Source of the DNA: Tritrichomonas musculus
Lineage: Eukaryota > Parabasalia > Tritrichomonadida > Tritrichomonadidae
Assembly: GCA_039105265.1 (NCBI GenBank)
Contig: JAPFFF010000038.1
Coordinates: 1,426,001-1,490,000, forward strand
Direction of reading: 5' to 3'
Length of the DNA stretch: 64,000 nt
Shown piece after piece: positions 1 through 11,263 of this stretch (position 1 is its first letter; each line of letters starts with the position of its first letter). Under the pieces are notes generated by a model, which was given only the letters and a program-made list of their open reading frames with translations, ran no database searches and was not told where the DNA came from. The position numbers and the translations under genes were made by a program.

Positions 1-3000
1 GAATTAATTGATAGAGGATTCAACATTTCTGAAAAACGTTTTATAAAAGCCAATCCTTTGGTTGTTACAAGTTCGAATGGTTTCTGTTTACTTACTTCTT
101 TGTTGATTAATATTGTTAGCAATAACCAATTGGAAAGTCTGGATGATTCTATTATGAATTATGATAATGTATCATTATTCAAATTATTTGTTGATTCAAT
201 GAAAAAAAGAGATCTTGGTAACTGTCTTCTGTATTCAATTAGAAATAATAAGATAAGTATTATGAAATTCTTTTTCTCAAAGGAATTTCACAGACCGTTA
301 AATTTAAATTCTTCTTTTGCATTAGACATTTTGAAAGCATCTTTAGAAGAAGAAACAAATAAAAATTTTTGCTATTTATTTGATCAGATTAAAAGTATTA
401 ATCCACTTGTTTTCGATAATAAGTTTCCATTCGATCAGATTTTAAATGATGCATGCACAAATAAAAACTTTGATGCATGCAAAACGATATCTGATTTGAT
501 AATTGAGAAAAAAATATCAATTGATTTTACTTTGTTTTTTGTTAAAGCAGCTGAAAGTTGCTCTTCTGATATTTGTGAATATTTTGTTGAGAAAGAATTT
601 CCAATTAATTATGAGAAACTTTCTTCATTTGCTTTTCAAATGTGCTTAATTAGTGTAAAACTTTTTTCTTTGATTTATGATGAAGTTAGTCCTGAAGGAA
701 AAGAAAAACTTCTTTGTTGTTTAAGTTATGCAGTTTGTAATAATAATAAAGATCTCGTTAAATTCTTATTAAAAAAGACTTCATTATATGAATCAGCTTT
801 AATTGATGCTGTTGGAACTTCTGATTTAGAACTCGTTGACATTATTCTCAAAGAAAATAATGAACCTTCTTTCATAAACAATATATATAATGGTAAGACA
901 GCATTATACTCAGCTGTTTATAATAATAATTTACCAATTGTTAAAAGGCTTCTTTCTGTTCCTGGAATTAATCCAAGCAAGTACTTTATGTTAGATAAAA
1001 CTGCTCTTTTTCAAGCATATTCTGACTCTAGAATTGAAATATTTGATGAAATAATTAATTTTTATATAGAAAATGATAAAAAACAAGAATTAAAATTGCA
1101 ATTCACTGCAATTTTAAAAAATATTATTCACCCTGATAATAATCATAATGATTTATTTAGAATAATGAACCCTCAACCTTTGAGCAAATCTGAAGAAATT
1201 AAAAAAGAAAGAAGAAAGAAAATAGCAAATAAATACATGGAACACATTTTGAATACAAAATGCTTTGATCCAAATGTTCTTTTTGAAGAAACTCCTTTAA
1301 CATATTCTATTAAATGTAATAGAATTGATTTTGTCCAAAAGCTTCTTGATATTGATGAACTTGATGTAAATATGTACAATTCAACGGATGGTGACACCCC
1401 TTTTATTTGTGCTGTCAAAAATAATAATATTGAAATTGTAAAACTTCTTATTAATCATCCTAAAATTGATATAAATTTGAAGAATTTTAATAATGAAACA
1501 GGATTAACAATTTCTGTTTCAAAAAATTTCATAACAATTATTGACATTATGATTCATAGTGAAAAATTCAAACCAGCTGAAAGTCTTCTTAATTATGCCT
1601 TCTTTATATCTAAAGGCGAGGCATCTAAATTACTTTCCTCTTTGGAAACACTTGATGTTAATCAAGAAATTGATGTCCATTCTGTTGATAAAGATATTTT
1701 TATACCAAACAAGCCAAAACAAGAAAATAGAATAAGAAAAGTTCTCAGACAAGGACCAGAACATGGAACAGGTTATGGGAGGGAAAGGAAATACGGAATT
1801 GATAATCCTGGACCTTTAACTTTTATTCCATTCCGAATTCCAAATGAAACAGCTTTGATAAATGCAATTGACTTGGGTGATATTGAAAAGGTTGATTTGA
1901 TTATTAATCATTCTTCATTTGATAAAGTTAAATCACAGCTTAAAACAGCCTTTTTCTTTGCTGTTGAAGCCAGAGAAAATGATATCATTAGAAAATTGTC
2001 TAAAATATCAGACGAATATCCAAACATCATAGATGGTAATGGAAAGAGTCTCCTTTACTATTGTATTTACTGTTCTAATTATGAAATTATTGATGAAATC
2101 CTCAATGATCCTAATTTTGACTCAGAGAAGAGTGACATTCTTTCATGCTTTGTTATATCATATACGCATATACATGACAATGACCAAAATGGTAACAATC
2201 CAAATAATCATAATAATCGATTCAATACGCCTGATATAAATAATGTAGTTCATCAATTTTTATTAAATAATCAAGTTAATCCGCCTAACTTTAATAATCA
2301 AAACAATCTACTTAATCAATTTAATCTGCCTAATCCAAATGATCAATTTAATCCAAATAATCAAAATATTCAATTTAATCCAAATAGTCTGAATATTCTA
2401 TTTAATCCAAATGATCAGAATATTCAATTTAATCAACGCAATTTAAATAATGGTAATGATGAAGATGAATCACTAATTCAAGTGATGAATAAATTGTATG
2501 AATATGACAAAGAACATGATAATTTAATTGATTTTTCAAAATTGCTTCCAAGCGGGAAATCATTTTTGACAGCATTCCAAAGTAACACAGGCTCCGAAGA
2601 AGAAGCAATCAACTTCCTCTTAGATCATGGCTGCGATCCAGATGAGCCAGACAAATACAACGTCTTCCCACTCCAAAATGCAATAAACAGCAAGTTGATT
2701 GGAGTAATCAATGCTTTAGTTGATTCCGATAAAATTGACTTGCAAAAGCAAATTCCACTTTTGAATGATAATGAAAAAGATTCAAGTGCGAAACCGAAAT
2801 ATACAACCTATCTTCATATAGCAGCATCAATTCCCGAACCTTCAGTTCTTCAAGCTTTGTTGAGCAAAAAGAAATTTGATGTAAATGCCACCGATGAACT
2901 TGGTGACACTCCTCTGATAACTGCTTGCAAGCACAAAAGAAAGCGCAATATTAACTCTTTGTTATGTATAAATGAATTGGATTGTTTCCATTGCAATAAA

Positions 3001-4770
3001 GATGGAAAAGACGCACTGTCAATCCTTGATCCTCTGGCACCTAAAACAAAGGATCTGATAAAATATCGCAGCATGTTAATTAAATTAAATGCGCCTAGCT
3101 TTTCTGCTGACCTATCTAATGGGAAAAAGTTAACTCATTCTAAAAAAATGTTTCAGATTAACGAAGGCGATTCTGATTCTGATGAGTCTGATGATTCCAC
3201 AGATGATTTCGAAAAGAAAAAAGGAGAAAAACTTACGGAATTCAATGAACGTGAAAGAATAAATATGTTTCATAAAAATATTCTCAATTTGCTTGATACA
3301 AATAAGCAGAAGAGCAAAGATTCTCCTTCTCTTGACAAGGACAAGCAAAACGAGACAAAATCTTTTCCACTTGATTCAAATAAGCCAAGCAGCGAAACTA
3401 CAAGCGCTTTCTCGTTTAATTTTAGCAAACAAAAAAACATAGAGGCTTTATTGCCTCATTCAAGCAATAAAGAGAGCAATTCAAGTGCTTCATCAAGTGA
3501 ATCACGCAAACAAAATGATACAAAAGCTTTCTCTTTTGATCCAAATAAAGAGAACGTCTCGAATACAAATACCTTCTCATTTGGTTTGAACAAACCAAAC
3601 AACGAAAGTGCTTCATCAAGTGAACCACACAAACAAGGCAGTGTGGATGCTCTTTCACTTGATAAGAGCAACCAAAATGATACACAAGCCTTCTCTTTTG
3701 ATCCAAATAAAAAGGATGTCTCGAATGCAAACACTTTCTCATTTGGTTTGAACAAACAAAGCAACGAAAGTGCTTCATTAAGTGAATCACACAAACAGAA
3801 CGGTAATGATGCTTTTTCACTTGGTAAAAGCAACCAAAATGATACAAAAGCTTTCTCTTTTGATCCAAATAAAGAGAACCTCTCAAATACAAACACTTTC
3901 TTATTTGGTTTGAACAAGCCAAACAACGAAAGCGCTTCATTAAGTGAATCACACAAACAGAACGACAATGATGCTTTTTCACTTGGTAAAAGCAATCAAA
4001 ATGATACAAATGCTTTCTCTTTTGATCCAAATAAAAATGATGCTTCGAATACAAACGCTTTCTCATTTGGCTTGAATAAACCAAACAACGAAAGTGCTTC
4101 ATCAAGTGAATCGCATAAGCATGGCAGAATGAATGCTTTTTCACTTGGTAAGATCATCCAAAGCCAGCCAAAAGCTTTCTCGAATACAAACACCTTTTCA
4201 AATGCTTCATCAAGTGAATCACGCAAACCAGGCAGCACAAACACTTTCTCTTTTGTTTCAAAAGAGAAATTATCTTGTCCTTCTTCTCTCACCAATTTTA
4301 ATTTTGAAACGTCGCCAGCTGAGCCAGTCTCGAATCTTGTGAAGCCAAAAGCAAAGCGAGAGCATAAAAACGTTCACAAATCAAATCAGAGCTTCCAGAG
4401 TCAAATCGAGGCAGCAGTAACTGACGTTTTCAATGATGCAGATGAAGAAGAAATTCGAATCTTGTCGAAATCTCTCTCGAGAATCGTGTCACGGCGCGCT
4501 TCGCAAAAGGCGAATAAAATTGCCGAAATTTACATCGAGGATGACGAATACGATGAAGATTTGCCAGTTTCGCCTTATCCACCGTTTTCGCCTTTCGATC
4601 AAAACTTATTCATGATGCAGCAGCAGCAGCAGTGGCTTCAAATGATTGAGATGAGTAATGCGAGACAAGCCCAGTTAAATATGCAGATGATGTGTCAAAA
4701 CCAGAAAATGCACCAAACAAAGAAAAAACGAAAGCAAAAGAATCGCAAAATTGAAAAGGCTAATCATTAA
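1..4770 (+). CDS. Ankyrin-repeat protein with FSFG repeats, 5' end outside window
   Basis: The frame is open from base 1, so the start lies upstream; 1589 residues are visible. Roughly the first 700 residues, and again about residues 850-1010, are degenerate ankyrin units of the trichomonad type (helical pairs such as TPFICAVKNNNIEIVKLLIN). An Asn-rich stretch (about 735-820) separates the two blocks. An acidic Ser/Asp patch (about 1055-1080) follows. Then comes a low-complexity domain with a 54-residue period (bases 3529-4130) in which FSFDPNK alternates with FSFGLNK; this FxFG spacing is the hallmark of phenylalanine-glycine nucleoporins. The C-terminus is Gln/Met-rich and ends in a basic KKKRKQKNRK stretch that could be a nuclear localisation signal. 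No signal peptide or membrane segment is seen. Ankyrin identity is well supported; the nuclear-pore link is inference from the repeats. Confidence 0.8.
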   Translation, partial: ELIDRGFNISEKRFIKANPLVVTSSNGFCLLTSLLINIVSNNQLESLDDSIMNYDNVSLFKLFVDSMKKRDLGNCLLYSIRNNKISIMKFFFSKEFHRPLNLNSSFALDILKASLEEETNKNFCYLFDQIKSINPLVFDNKFPFDQILNDACTNKNFDACKTISDLIIEKKISIDFTLFFVKAAESCSSDICEYFVEKEFPINYEKLSSFAFQMCLISVKLFSLIYDEVSPEGKEKLLCCLSYAVCNNNKDLVKFLLKKTSLYESALIDAVGTSDLELVDIILKENNEPSFINNIYNGKTALYSAVYNNNLPIVKRLLSVPGINPSKYFMLDKTALFQAYSDSRIEIFDEIINFYIENDKKQELKLQFTAILKNIIHPDNNHNDLFRIMNPQPLSKSEEIKKERRKKIANKYMEHILNTKCFDPNVLFEETPLTYSIKCNRIDFVQKLLDIDELDVNMYNSTDGDTPFICAVKNNNIEIVKLLINHPKIDINLKNFNNETGLTISVSKNFITIIDIMIHSEKFKPAESLLNYAFFISKGEASKLLSSLETLDVNQEIDVHSVDKDIFIPNKPKQENRIRKVLRQGPEHGTGYGRERKYGIDNPGPLTFIPFRIPNETALINAIDLGDIEKVDLIINHSSFDKVKSQLKTAFFFAVEARENDIIRKLSKISDEYPNIIDGNGKSLLYYCIYCSNYEIIDEILNDPNFDSEKSDILSCFVISYTHIHDNDQNGNNPNNHNNRFNTPDINNVVHQFLLNNQVNPPNFNNQNNLLNQFNLPNPNDQFNPNNQNIQFNPNSLNILFNPNDQNIQFNQRNLNNGNDEDESLIQVMNKLYEYDKEHDNLIDFSKLLPSGKSFLTAFQSNTGSEEEAINFLLDHGCDPDEPDKYNVFPLQNAINSKLIGVINALVDSDKIDLQKQIPLLNDNEKDSSAKPKYTTYLHIAASIPEPSVLQALLSKKKFDVNATDELGDTPLITACKHKRKRNINSLLCINELDCFHCNKDGKDALSILDPLAPKTKDLIKYRSMLIKLNAPSFSADLSNGKKLTHSKKMFQINEGDSDSDESDDSTDDFEKKKGEKLTEFNERERINMFHKNILNLLDTNKQKSKDSPSLDKDKQNETKSFPLDSNKPSSETTSAFSFNFSKQKNIEALLPHSSNKESNSSASSSESRKQNDTKAFSFDPNKENVSNTNTFSFGLNKPNNESASSSEPHKQGSVDALSLDKSNQNDTQAFSFDPNKKDVSNANTFSFGLNKQSNESASLSESHKQNGNDAFSLGKSNQNDTKAFSFDPNKENLSNTNTFLFGLNKPNNESASLSESHKQNDNDAFSLGKSNQNDTNAFSFDPNKNDASNTNAFSFGLNKPNNESASSSESHKHGRMNAFSLGKIIQSQPKAFSNTNTFSNASSSESRKPGSTNTFSFVSKEKLSCPSSLTNFNFETSPAEPVSNLVKPKAKREHKNVHKSNQSFQSQIEAAVTDVFNDADEEEIRILSKSLSRIVSRRASQKANKIAEIYIEDDEYDEDLPVSPYPPFSPFDQNLFMMQQQQQWLQMIEMSNARQAQLNMQMMCQNQKMHQTKKKRKQKNRKIEKANH
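3529..4176 (+). repeat. 162-bp coding tandem repeat (54-aa FSFD/FSFG unit)
   Basis: Four units start near 3529, 3691, 3853 and 4015, an exact 162-bp period. Each carries AFSFDPNK, then an F(S/L)FGLNK motif, then a Ser-rich spacer ending in SESHK or SEPHK. Substitutions are scattered, so the units are not freshly copied. Confidence 0.85.
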
Positions 4771-5804
4771 ATTAAAATCGTTTTAATTGATTAAGTAAAT
4801 ATTTCTATTTAATTTTTTTTTATTGTTAAAAATTTTCAAATAATCATTCAAAAATTTGAATGAAGAAAAAAAAAAAAGATAAAATGTTTTGGGAAATCGT
4901 AATCATCCGCACAAAAAGGTTAAATTTGGCCTTAAAATAGTTGTAGAATAAAAATGGATGAATAACTTTTTGAATTATTTTGCGAATTATAGTATTTCTG
5001 ATTTATGAAATCTTTCTCAGTTAATTATGAAATCTTCCCCAAATAATTCCTATATTTTCCTCAGATGATTACAAAACCATTCTCAGATTACACAAAAAAG
5101 AAAAAACGATTTTTTGAATCAATTAAAACATTCGCTCTTAAAAAGTGGAATCTTACAATAAAAATTTAAAATGATATCATTTTATATTAAAATGTTATAT
5201 CTATTTTCAAGTTTTGAAAAAAGTGCTTCAGAACTCATAAAAACGGTTATGCTGAAAATTACATTTAATGAATAATATCCAGTTTTAAAAGATGTTTAAT
5301 TTGATTTATCATTATTGTAATGAATATAATATATCATTCATGCATAATTCAAAATGGTTTATCCAATACAAATTTTCCACTTTTTCATTGATACTAAGGT
5401 TTTGTATAAATATATACTTTTACCGGCGGTTAGAGTTGATAATATAGATGTTTTACCAGATAAATAACTGCTATTTTATATTATTGGTATATATATATAA
5501 TTATTAATAAAATATATTTATTAATTAACACAAAAAAATGCTACTTTAGAATATTGGAACCATTATTTTATATAATTGAAAAAAAAAAAAATTGATGTTT
5601 TCTTTGATTTTTTGAATATATTCTGAAAATTAAATAATTGAAAAAATATCTTATCTCAGAAAAAAATCCTGAACGCAATTTATCTTATTTTTCATTTAGA
5701 TAAAAGTTTAAATTCATTCAAATGAATCATATAACAATTCTTCTCAAAATTTTTAAATAAATTCATTTTTTTTAAAGAATTCATCTCATTTTTTTATTTC
5801 ATCC
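4771..5804. other. AT-rich intergenic region
   Basis: About 1 kb with no supported gene. It holds homopolymer A and T runs and one ACTTTTTGA motif (4965-4973), a word that recurs in other non-coding parts of the window. Confidence 0.5.
5786..5791 (+). promoter_or_regulatory. Initiator (Inr)-like element TCATTT
   Basis: TCATTT lies 17 nt upstream of the ATG at 5805 and fits the trichomonad initiator TCA(+1)-Py-(T/A), which in Trichomonas vaginalis lies within about 20 nt of the start codon. Placement and sequence both fit; function is inferred. Confidence 0.55.
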
Positions 5805-8800
5805 ATGTTATTTATACCTATTTTAGTCTTACAATTAAATGCAATCCTAAAAAATCCGACATATGTTGAAGAAACAACAGATTGTTATGAAGGATCACAC
5901 TGTCAAACTTGCTCTTTATACAACAATCTTTTATGTTATAGTTGCCAGCCAGGTTATGGATTAGAACTGGACAGCGATGGAAATTCAATTGGAACCTGTG
6001 AAATATGCTTGCCCAGCCATTGTATTAGTTGCGACTCTAATAACCAATTTTGCACTAAATGCGATTCTCCCTACTTCCTTACAAGATATCCAAACGGTGA
6101 AATTACTGGAGAATGCGGCGAATGCTCTGTATCAAACTGCTATGAATGTGATACTTTTTCAGATTCATGTAAAGAATGCCAAGATGGCTATGGACGCAAA
6201 TTAAACGAAGATGGAACTTATTCTTGTCACCCTTGCGATGAAAATTGCGAACAATGCTCAGAAGATTACAAAGTATGTACTAAATGCAAATCTAAATATG
6301 GCTTCACCTACGAAAACAACGTCAACACTGGAAAATGCAAAAGTTGTTCCGACAAAGCCTGCGCATCCTGCGCTTCCAATGCTGAACAATGCGATGAATG
6401 GATTTGTCCGCCTGGAGAAGGTCCCGTATTAGTTAACTTCAAGGTAACCGACGAATGCAGACCTTGCAATGCTAGAAACTGTGCAGATTGTTCGTCAGAT
6501 TACACTAAATGTAAAGCGTGCCCTGACAAAACGATTGCTAACTGGGATAATCTTGGTAAAGTAACAGAATGTAAAGAATGTACTGCTAACTGTGACAGGT
6601 GCCTTTCTGGAGGAGAATGTCAAGTTAATGGATGCTCATTAGGATACGGAATATATTGGAATGCATGGAATGCACATGATGGAAACCTTTGCAAAAAATG
6701 TGATCTATCTCATTGTGTTGACTGTTATGATAATAATGTGAAATGTAAAAGATGTGAAGATGGATATGGATATTATAGTGATATCAATGAATGCCGAAAA
6801 TGTAAGGTAAGTAACTGTAAGGTATGCAACGGAAGAGCTACATCTCAGTGTGACGAATGTTCTGAAGGCTTCGGTAAAGATGGAACACAATGCGCTGAAT
6901 GCCCAATTTATTGCAAATCATGCAAAAATGATTATACAAAATGTGAAGAATGCATTGAAGGATACGGACCAGTTATTGTAAATGGAGAAAATACAGGACA
7001 ATGCGAGAAATGCAATCCAGTTTGCGATTCATGTACAAAAGACTCAAAGAAGTGCGACTCCTGTAAAGATGGCACTGGATTCAATTCTGAAGGCCTTTGC
7101 GAATTTTGCATTGATAATTGCAAGAAGTGCCCAATTAGCTATGATAAGTGCGAAGACGAAGATGGAAATCAATTCTGCGAAGATGGATACGCTATGGAGG
7201 AAAACGGAAAATGCGTTCTATGCAGTGAAAATTGTGAATACTGTACTAAACCCAATGAATGCAGAAGGTGTAGAACAGGATTCGGTCTGGCCCAAGAAGG
7301 ATCTGATATTATTTGCAAAGAATGCCAAGAAGGCTGCACGAAATGCGATTCAAATGCCGATATATGCACTGCTTGTGATACTGGTTATGGACTTATAAAA
7401 AATCTCAATGGCATATCAACTGGAAAATGTGGAAAATGCCCCAATGACTGTGCATTATGCTTTAGGGACAATAAAGTATGCGAAGACTGTGAAGAAGGTA
7501 AAGGCCCAGTATATGTTAATGGAGAATTCAAGAAATGCGAAAGTTGCCCAGAGAATTGCTTGGTTTGCAAATCAAGCAGCACAACCTGCTCAATTTGCGT
7601 AGAAGGATTCGGTCCTGATGAAGATGGCAAGTGTGTTAATTGCCCAAGTAACTGCAAGATCTGTAGCTTGGACAGCGGATTTTGCGATTCATGCAATGCA
7701 GGCTATGGATTTAGAAATGATTTTTTAAATAACGAAGAAAGTATTCAATGCGTTAAATGCCCAGAAAAATGTGCAAGATGCGATGGTAACAGCTTGCAAT
7801 GTTTCAAATGTTTGCCAGGTTATGGTGCTGTATTAGACTCTAATGGACATTCCACAAACGAATGCAGCGAGTGCCCTGAGAACTGTGAAGAATGCGAACT
7901 GAATCACCTCCAATGTTCATCATGCTCAACTGGCTATGGAGTTGTACGAGATGGCACAGAAAATGAAGGAAAGTGCGTGAAATGCGAAGAAAACTGTGTC
8001 GCATGCAAAAGAGATTCCTCAAAGTGCACTCAATGTGTCGCCGGATATGGTCCAAACAATGAAGGAAAATGCGAAAAATGCCCCGAAAACTGCATATCTT
8101 GCAAAGGTGCCGATTATTGTGAGGAGTGTGCTAAAGGACTTGGTATCAAGAGGACAGAAGATGGCAGTTTAGATTACAGCCAATGTGCAAACTGCGATGA
8201 TTCACATTGTTTGGCATGTGGAAAAGATACAGGATTTTGTGAAGCATGTGGTGATGGATACGGATTATCATTCGGAACAGATAATAAACAAGATGGCAAA
8301 TGTGCATTATGTGCCGAAGGATGCAGCAGCTGTTCAGCCAATTATAACGTTTGTAATGGGTGCATTGATGGATATGGCGTTGATCCAGAAAATAGTGGTG
8401 TTTGCAAGAAATGCAGTTCAGGCTGTGACTTTTGCAGTGAAAATTACGAAGTATGCACAAGGTGCAAAGCTGGATATGGTTTTGTTCCCAGAGAAGATGG
8501 TTCGAAATCAAATACGTGCTCAAAATGTATGAACAATTGTGACTTTTGCTATGATAATGTAAATGTCTGTGAATCTTGCGGAGATGGCGAAGGATATGTT
8601 GTCATAGACGGAGTTAAAACATCGAAGTGCGAAAAATGTCATGATAGAAACTGCAAACGTTGCCGAGATGATTCCTCAAAGTGTGAAATTTGCGCCGAAC
8701 ATTTCGGATTTGTTATTGCCAATGGCCAAAATACAAGAGCATGCGCACCATGCCCAAGTGGATGCGTGGAATGCGAAGATTCTTCATCTTGCCAGGAATG

Positions 8801-10805
8801 TGATATCGGATTTGTCATGGATGAAGATACAGGAAAATGCCTCAGCTGCCCAGCTAATTGTGCAATTTGCGAAGACCCAGAAGAATGCGTTTTTTGCGAC
8901 TTTGGCTTCGGATTCCATGGAGGAAGATGCGTAGCATGCCCAGAGCATTGCTCATCATGCATGTTCAGCCAAACACAATGCGAAATGTGCATGGATGGAT
9001 ATGCCCTAGTTGAAAATGAATGCGTTCCTTGCACAGAACATTGCGCTGAATGCGATGGCCAAGAATCATGCGCCAGATGTGAAGAAGGCTATGGACTCGT
9101 CGAAGATGGAATAAATTACAAATGCGGTGCTTGTCCACAGCACTGCAAGGGCTGCTACATGGCATCACAATGCGATGAATGCGCAGATGGATACTACTTA
9201 TCATCTGATTCAAAGAACCCCAAATGCCTCTCATGCCCGAAAAATTGCAAGAAGTGCAGCTTCATTAGTCCAGAAGATTGCCAACAATGCTTCGATGGAT
9301 TTTCACTCAAGAAAGGTGTTTGCGTCAGATGTGCAGAAGGCTGTGCAACGTGTGAAAGGACTGATTGCGACAGCTGTTTCCAAGGATACGGATTCCTGAA
9401 AGCAGACAGCGCCAAAGGATGCGCTCCATGCGTCGACACTAATTGCTCAGCTTGCGACGACAACAACTATCAATGCGAAGTCTGCTATGAAGGTTTCTGC
9501 TTGGAGACCTCCACTGAACCCGGAGGCAACAACCAGTGCATTCCTTGCAGTTCTGCCTGCTCAGTTCCAAACTGCCAGAGATGCATATTTGGAGACGAAA
9601 ATGTCTGTGCACAATGCAACTACGGTTACCAAGTGAACAAAGTCGGACAGTGCGTCATTCCATTGAATACTCTTCCACGAAAGCACTTGGAGCCAGTGAT
9701 AGACAAGATATCATCAAAAGACGTCATAAATGGTCACGTCACCGTTGACATCTCATCTCAAAAACAAGTCACCGAGTCTCAAGTCCTTACTTTTGTGCTC
9801 AATCACAATCAGGCTAACAATCCAACTTCAATCACAATTGAAAATCCAAATAACGACAGCGTTGCATTCGACATCCGATCCGGCATAGACCATCTTGAAT
9901 TGGATGTTAGCGACACATCTGCAGACAACAACAAGTTCGACCTTATCCACACAAACATAGACGAAATTACTCTTCAGCTTGGCGAGAAAACACGCGCATC
10001 TCTCATCGACTTCACTGGTGAAATCACTCTTCAAAGCAAGACCAAAGGAGCAACAGTGAACATTAACAAAGTGGAGCCAATTGGCGTTGGAATGGCCTTG
10101 AATTTGAAGAACCATGTTGTTATTGACGAAATCAACTTCAACGGCACACAACATATCGAAGTACGTCCAAGCAAGAACACAAGTCTTACTGTCAAGGACA
10201 TCAAGGTAATGCAGAAGGCAGCGGGAAGCATCAACTATGCTGTTGTGACAGGCATAATCTCGCTCGGACTTGAATCCAGCCTCGATGTCCATGCGTACGT
10301 CGACCTTTCTCACTCAGAAATCGACATTCCTTACAACCAGTCATACACACAGAGCACTACTGGCACGGCACCAATCCATGGCTCATTCAGGCACGTGCCA
10401 AAGAAGATCGTCATGACTGGCCGCTATGTCAACCAGTACTTGGCCAGCGATAAAATCCTCATCGCTCAGTCTACACAGAAGTTTGGATGCGAAGAGTGGA
10501 AAAACAGAATTGAAAACCACGTCTCGGGCCTCCGCATTGAAGCATTCACTTGCACCGACCAGGAGCTCGACTCAAGCGGAAACCCAGTTTTCCGTCTCTA
10601 CGCAGAATCATCAGGATATTCAGATGGCAAAAAGAAAAAGAAAGGCGTTCCAATTGTCTTGATTGCTGTCATCGCCGTTGTTGCAGTCGTTGTTGTCGCT
10701 GTCGCCGTCATTGTTGTTGTTTGCATCATTCGTCGCAAGAAGAATGCTGTTCCATCCGACGTTGAGGAGGACTTGGAACCAGATGATAGCTACAACAATT
10801 ATTAA
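5805..10805 (+). CDS. Giant Cys-rich type I surface protein (furin/EGF-like repeats)
   Basis: 1666 residues. A short hydrophobic N-terminus (MLFIPILVLQLNAIL) is a plausible signal peptide. Residues about 25-1285 are dozens of modules of the form C-x2-C-x(6-8)-C-x2-C-x2-GYG, resembling the furin-like/growth-factor-receptor Cys-rich repeats common in protist surface proteins such as Giardia VSPs. Residues about 1290-1600 are Cys-poor and beta-rich by eye (many alternating Val/Ile/Thr) and form a separate juxtamembrane domain. A membrane helix lies at about 1613-1642, followed by a short tail (RRKKNAVPSDVEEDLEPDD). The ATG follows an initiator-like motif. Role is probably cell-surface contact; no enzyme motif is visible. 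Ligand unknown. Confidence 0.85.
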   Translation: MLFIPILVLQLNAILKNPTYVEETTDCYEGSHCQTCSLYNNLLCYSCQPGYGLELDSDGNSIGTCEICLPSHCISCDSNNQFCTKCDSPYFLTRYPNGEITGECGECSVSNCYECDTFSDSCKECQDGYGRKLNEDGTYSCHPCDENCEQCSEDYKVCTKCKSKYGFTYENNVNTGKCKSCSDKACASCASNAEQCDEWICPPGEGPVLVNFKVTDECRPCNARNCADCSSDYTKCKACPDKTIANWDNLGKVTECKECTANCDRCLSGGECQVNGCSLGYGIYWNAWNAHDGNLCKKCDLSHCVDCYDNNVKCKRCEDGYGYYSDINECRKCKVSNCKVCNGRATSQCDECSEGFGKDGTQCAECPIYCKSCKNDYTKCEECIEGYGPVIVNGENTGQCEKCNPVCDSCTKDSKKCDSCKDGTGFNSEGLCEFCIDNCKKCPISYDKCEDEDGNQFCEDGYAMEENGKCVLCSENCEYCTKPNECRRCRTGFGLAQEGSDIICKECQEGCTKCDSNADICTACDTGYGLIKNLNGISTGKCGKCPNDCALCFRDNKVCEDCEEGKGPVYVNGEFKKCESCPENCLVCKSSSTTCSICVEGFGPDEDGKCVNCPSNCKICSLDSGFCDSCNAGYGFRNDFLNNEESIQCVKCPEKCARCDGNSLQCFKCLPGYGAVLDSNGHSTNECSECPENCEECELNHLQCSSCSTGYGVVRDGTENEGKCVKCEENCVACKRDSSKCTQCVAGYGPNNEGKCEKCPENCISCKGADYCEECAKGLGIKRTEDGSLDYSQCANCDDSHCLACGKDTGFCEACGDGYGLSFGTDNKQDGKCALCAEGCSSCSANYNVCNGCIDGYGVDPENSGVCKKCSSGCDFCSENYEVCTRCKAGYGFVPREDGSKSNTCSKCMNNCDFCYDNVNVCESCGDGEGYVVIDGVKTSKCEKCHDRNCKRCRDDSSKCEICAEHFGFVIANGQNTRACAPCPSGCVECEDSSSCQECDIGFVMDEDTGKCLSCPANCAICEDPEECVFCDFGFGFHGGRCVACPEHCSSCMFSQTQCEMCMDGYALVENECVPCTEHCAECDGQESCARCEEGYGLVEDGINYKCGACPQHCKGCYMASQCDECADGYYLSSDSKNPKCLSCPKNCKKCSFISPEDCQQCFDGFSLKKGVCVRCAEGCATCERTDCDSCFQGYGFLKADSAKGCAPCVDTNCSACDDNNYQCEVCYEGFCLETSTEPGGNNQCIPCSSACSVPNCQRCIFGDENVCAQCNYGYQVNKVGQCVIPLNTLPRKHLEPVIDKISSKDVINGHVTVDISSQKQVTESQVLTFVLNHNQANNPTSITIENPNNDSVAFDIRSGIDHLELDVSDTSADNNKFDLIHTNIDEITLQLGEKTRASLIDFTGEITLQSKTKGATVNINKVEPIGVGMALNLKNHVVIDEINFNGTQHIEVRPSKNTSLTVKDIKVMQKAAGSINYAVVTGIISLGLESSLDVHAYVDLSHSEIDIPYNQSYTQSTTGTAPIHGSFRHVPKKIVMTGRYVNQYLASDKILIAQSTQKFGCEEWKNRIENHVSGLRIEAFTCTDQELDSSGNPVFRLYAESSGYSDGKKKKKGVPIVLIAVIAVVAVVVVAVAVIVVVCIIRRKKNAVPSDVEEDLEPDDSYNNY

Positions 10806-11263
10806 AGAAATTTACTGTAAAATGTTCGTTTTTTGGTTATATTTATGCAGAAATGATTTTAATCATTATCTATGGGCACTACTATTATATTGAATAAAAC
10901 GAACAATTTTATCTAAATTATCATTTTTAATATTTATGATTTAAAATAAGAATCCAAATTTCACAATAATTGAGCTTTTAAAGGATTTACTTATTTAATT
11001 TAAGATAGTAAAACAATGTAAATTATTCATCTTATGAATTACACAAATACAAACTCAAATAAATATCCAGAAAAGGAAGTAAGTAAAGAAAAAACGAAAA
11101 CGAAAGAATCACAAAATAAAATATTAATTAAATTTTATTTTATAAAAAAAAAAAACTATATTTTAATTTTTGTATATGATTATATTTAAAACCTAATTTT
11201 ATGATTTATTTTTTTGAATGTCTGAAATTTATTAAGATATTATTATGTATATCTAATTGAATG
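10806..11263. other. AT-rich intergenic region
   Basis: About 460 bp of A/T-rich DNA with no supported gene. The end of the upstream gene and the hairpin promoter of the downstream gene bound it. Confidence 0.5.

Noticed and set aside
3422-4144. 240-codon minus-strand frame opposite the FSFG domain
   Set aside because: Shadow of the 54-aa coding repeat; plus-strand frame is continuous and recognisable.
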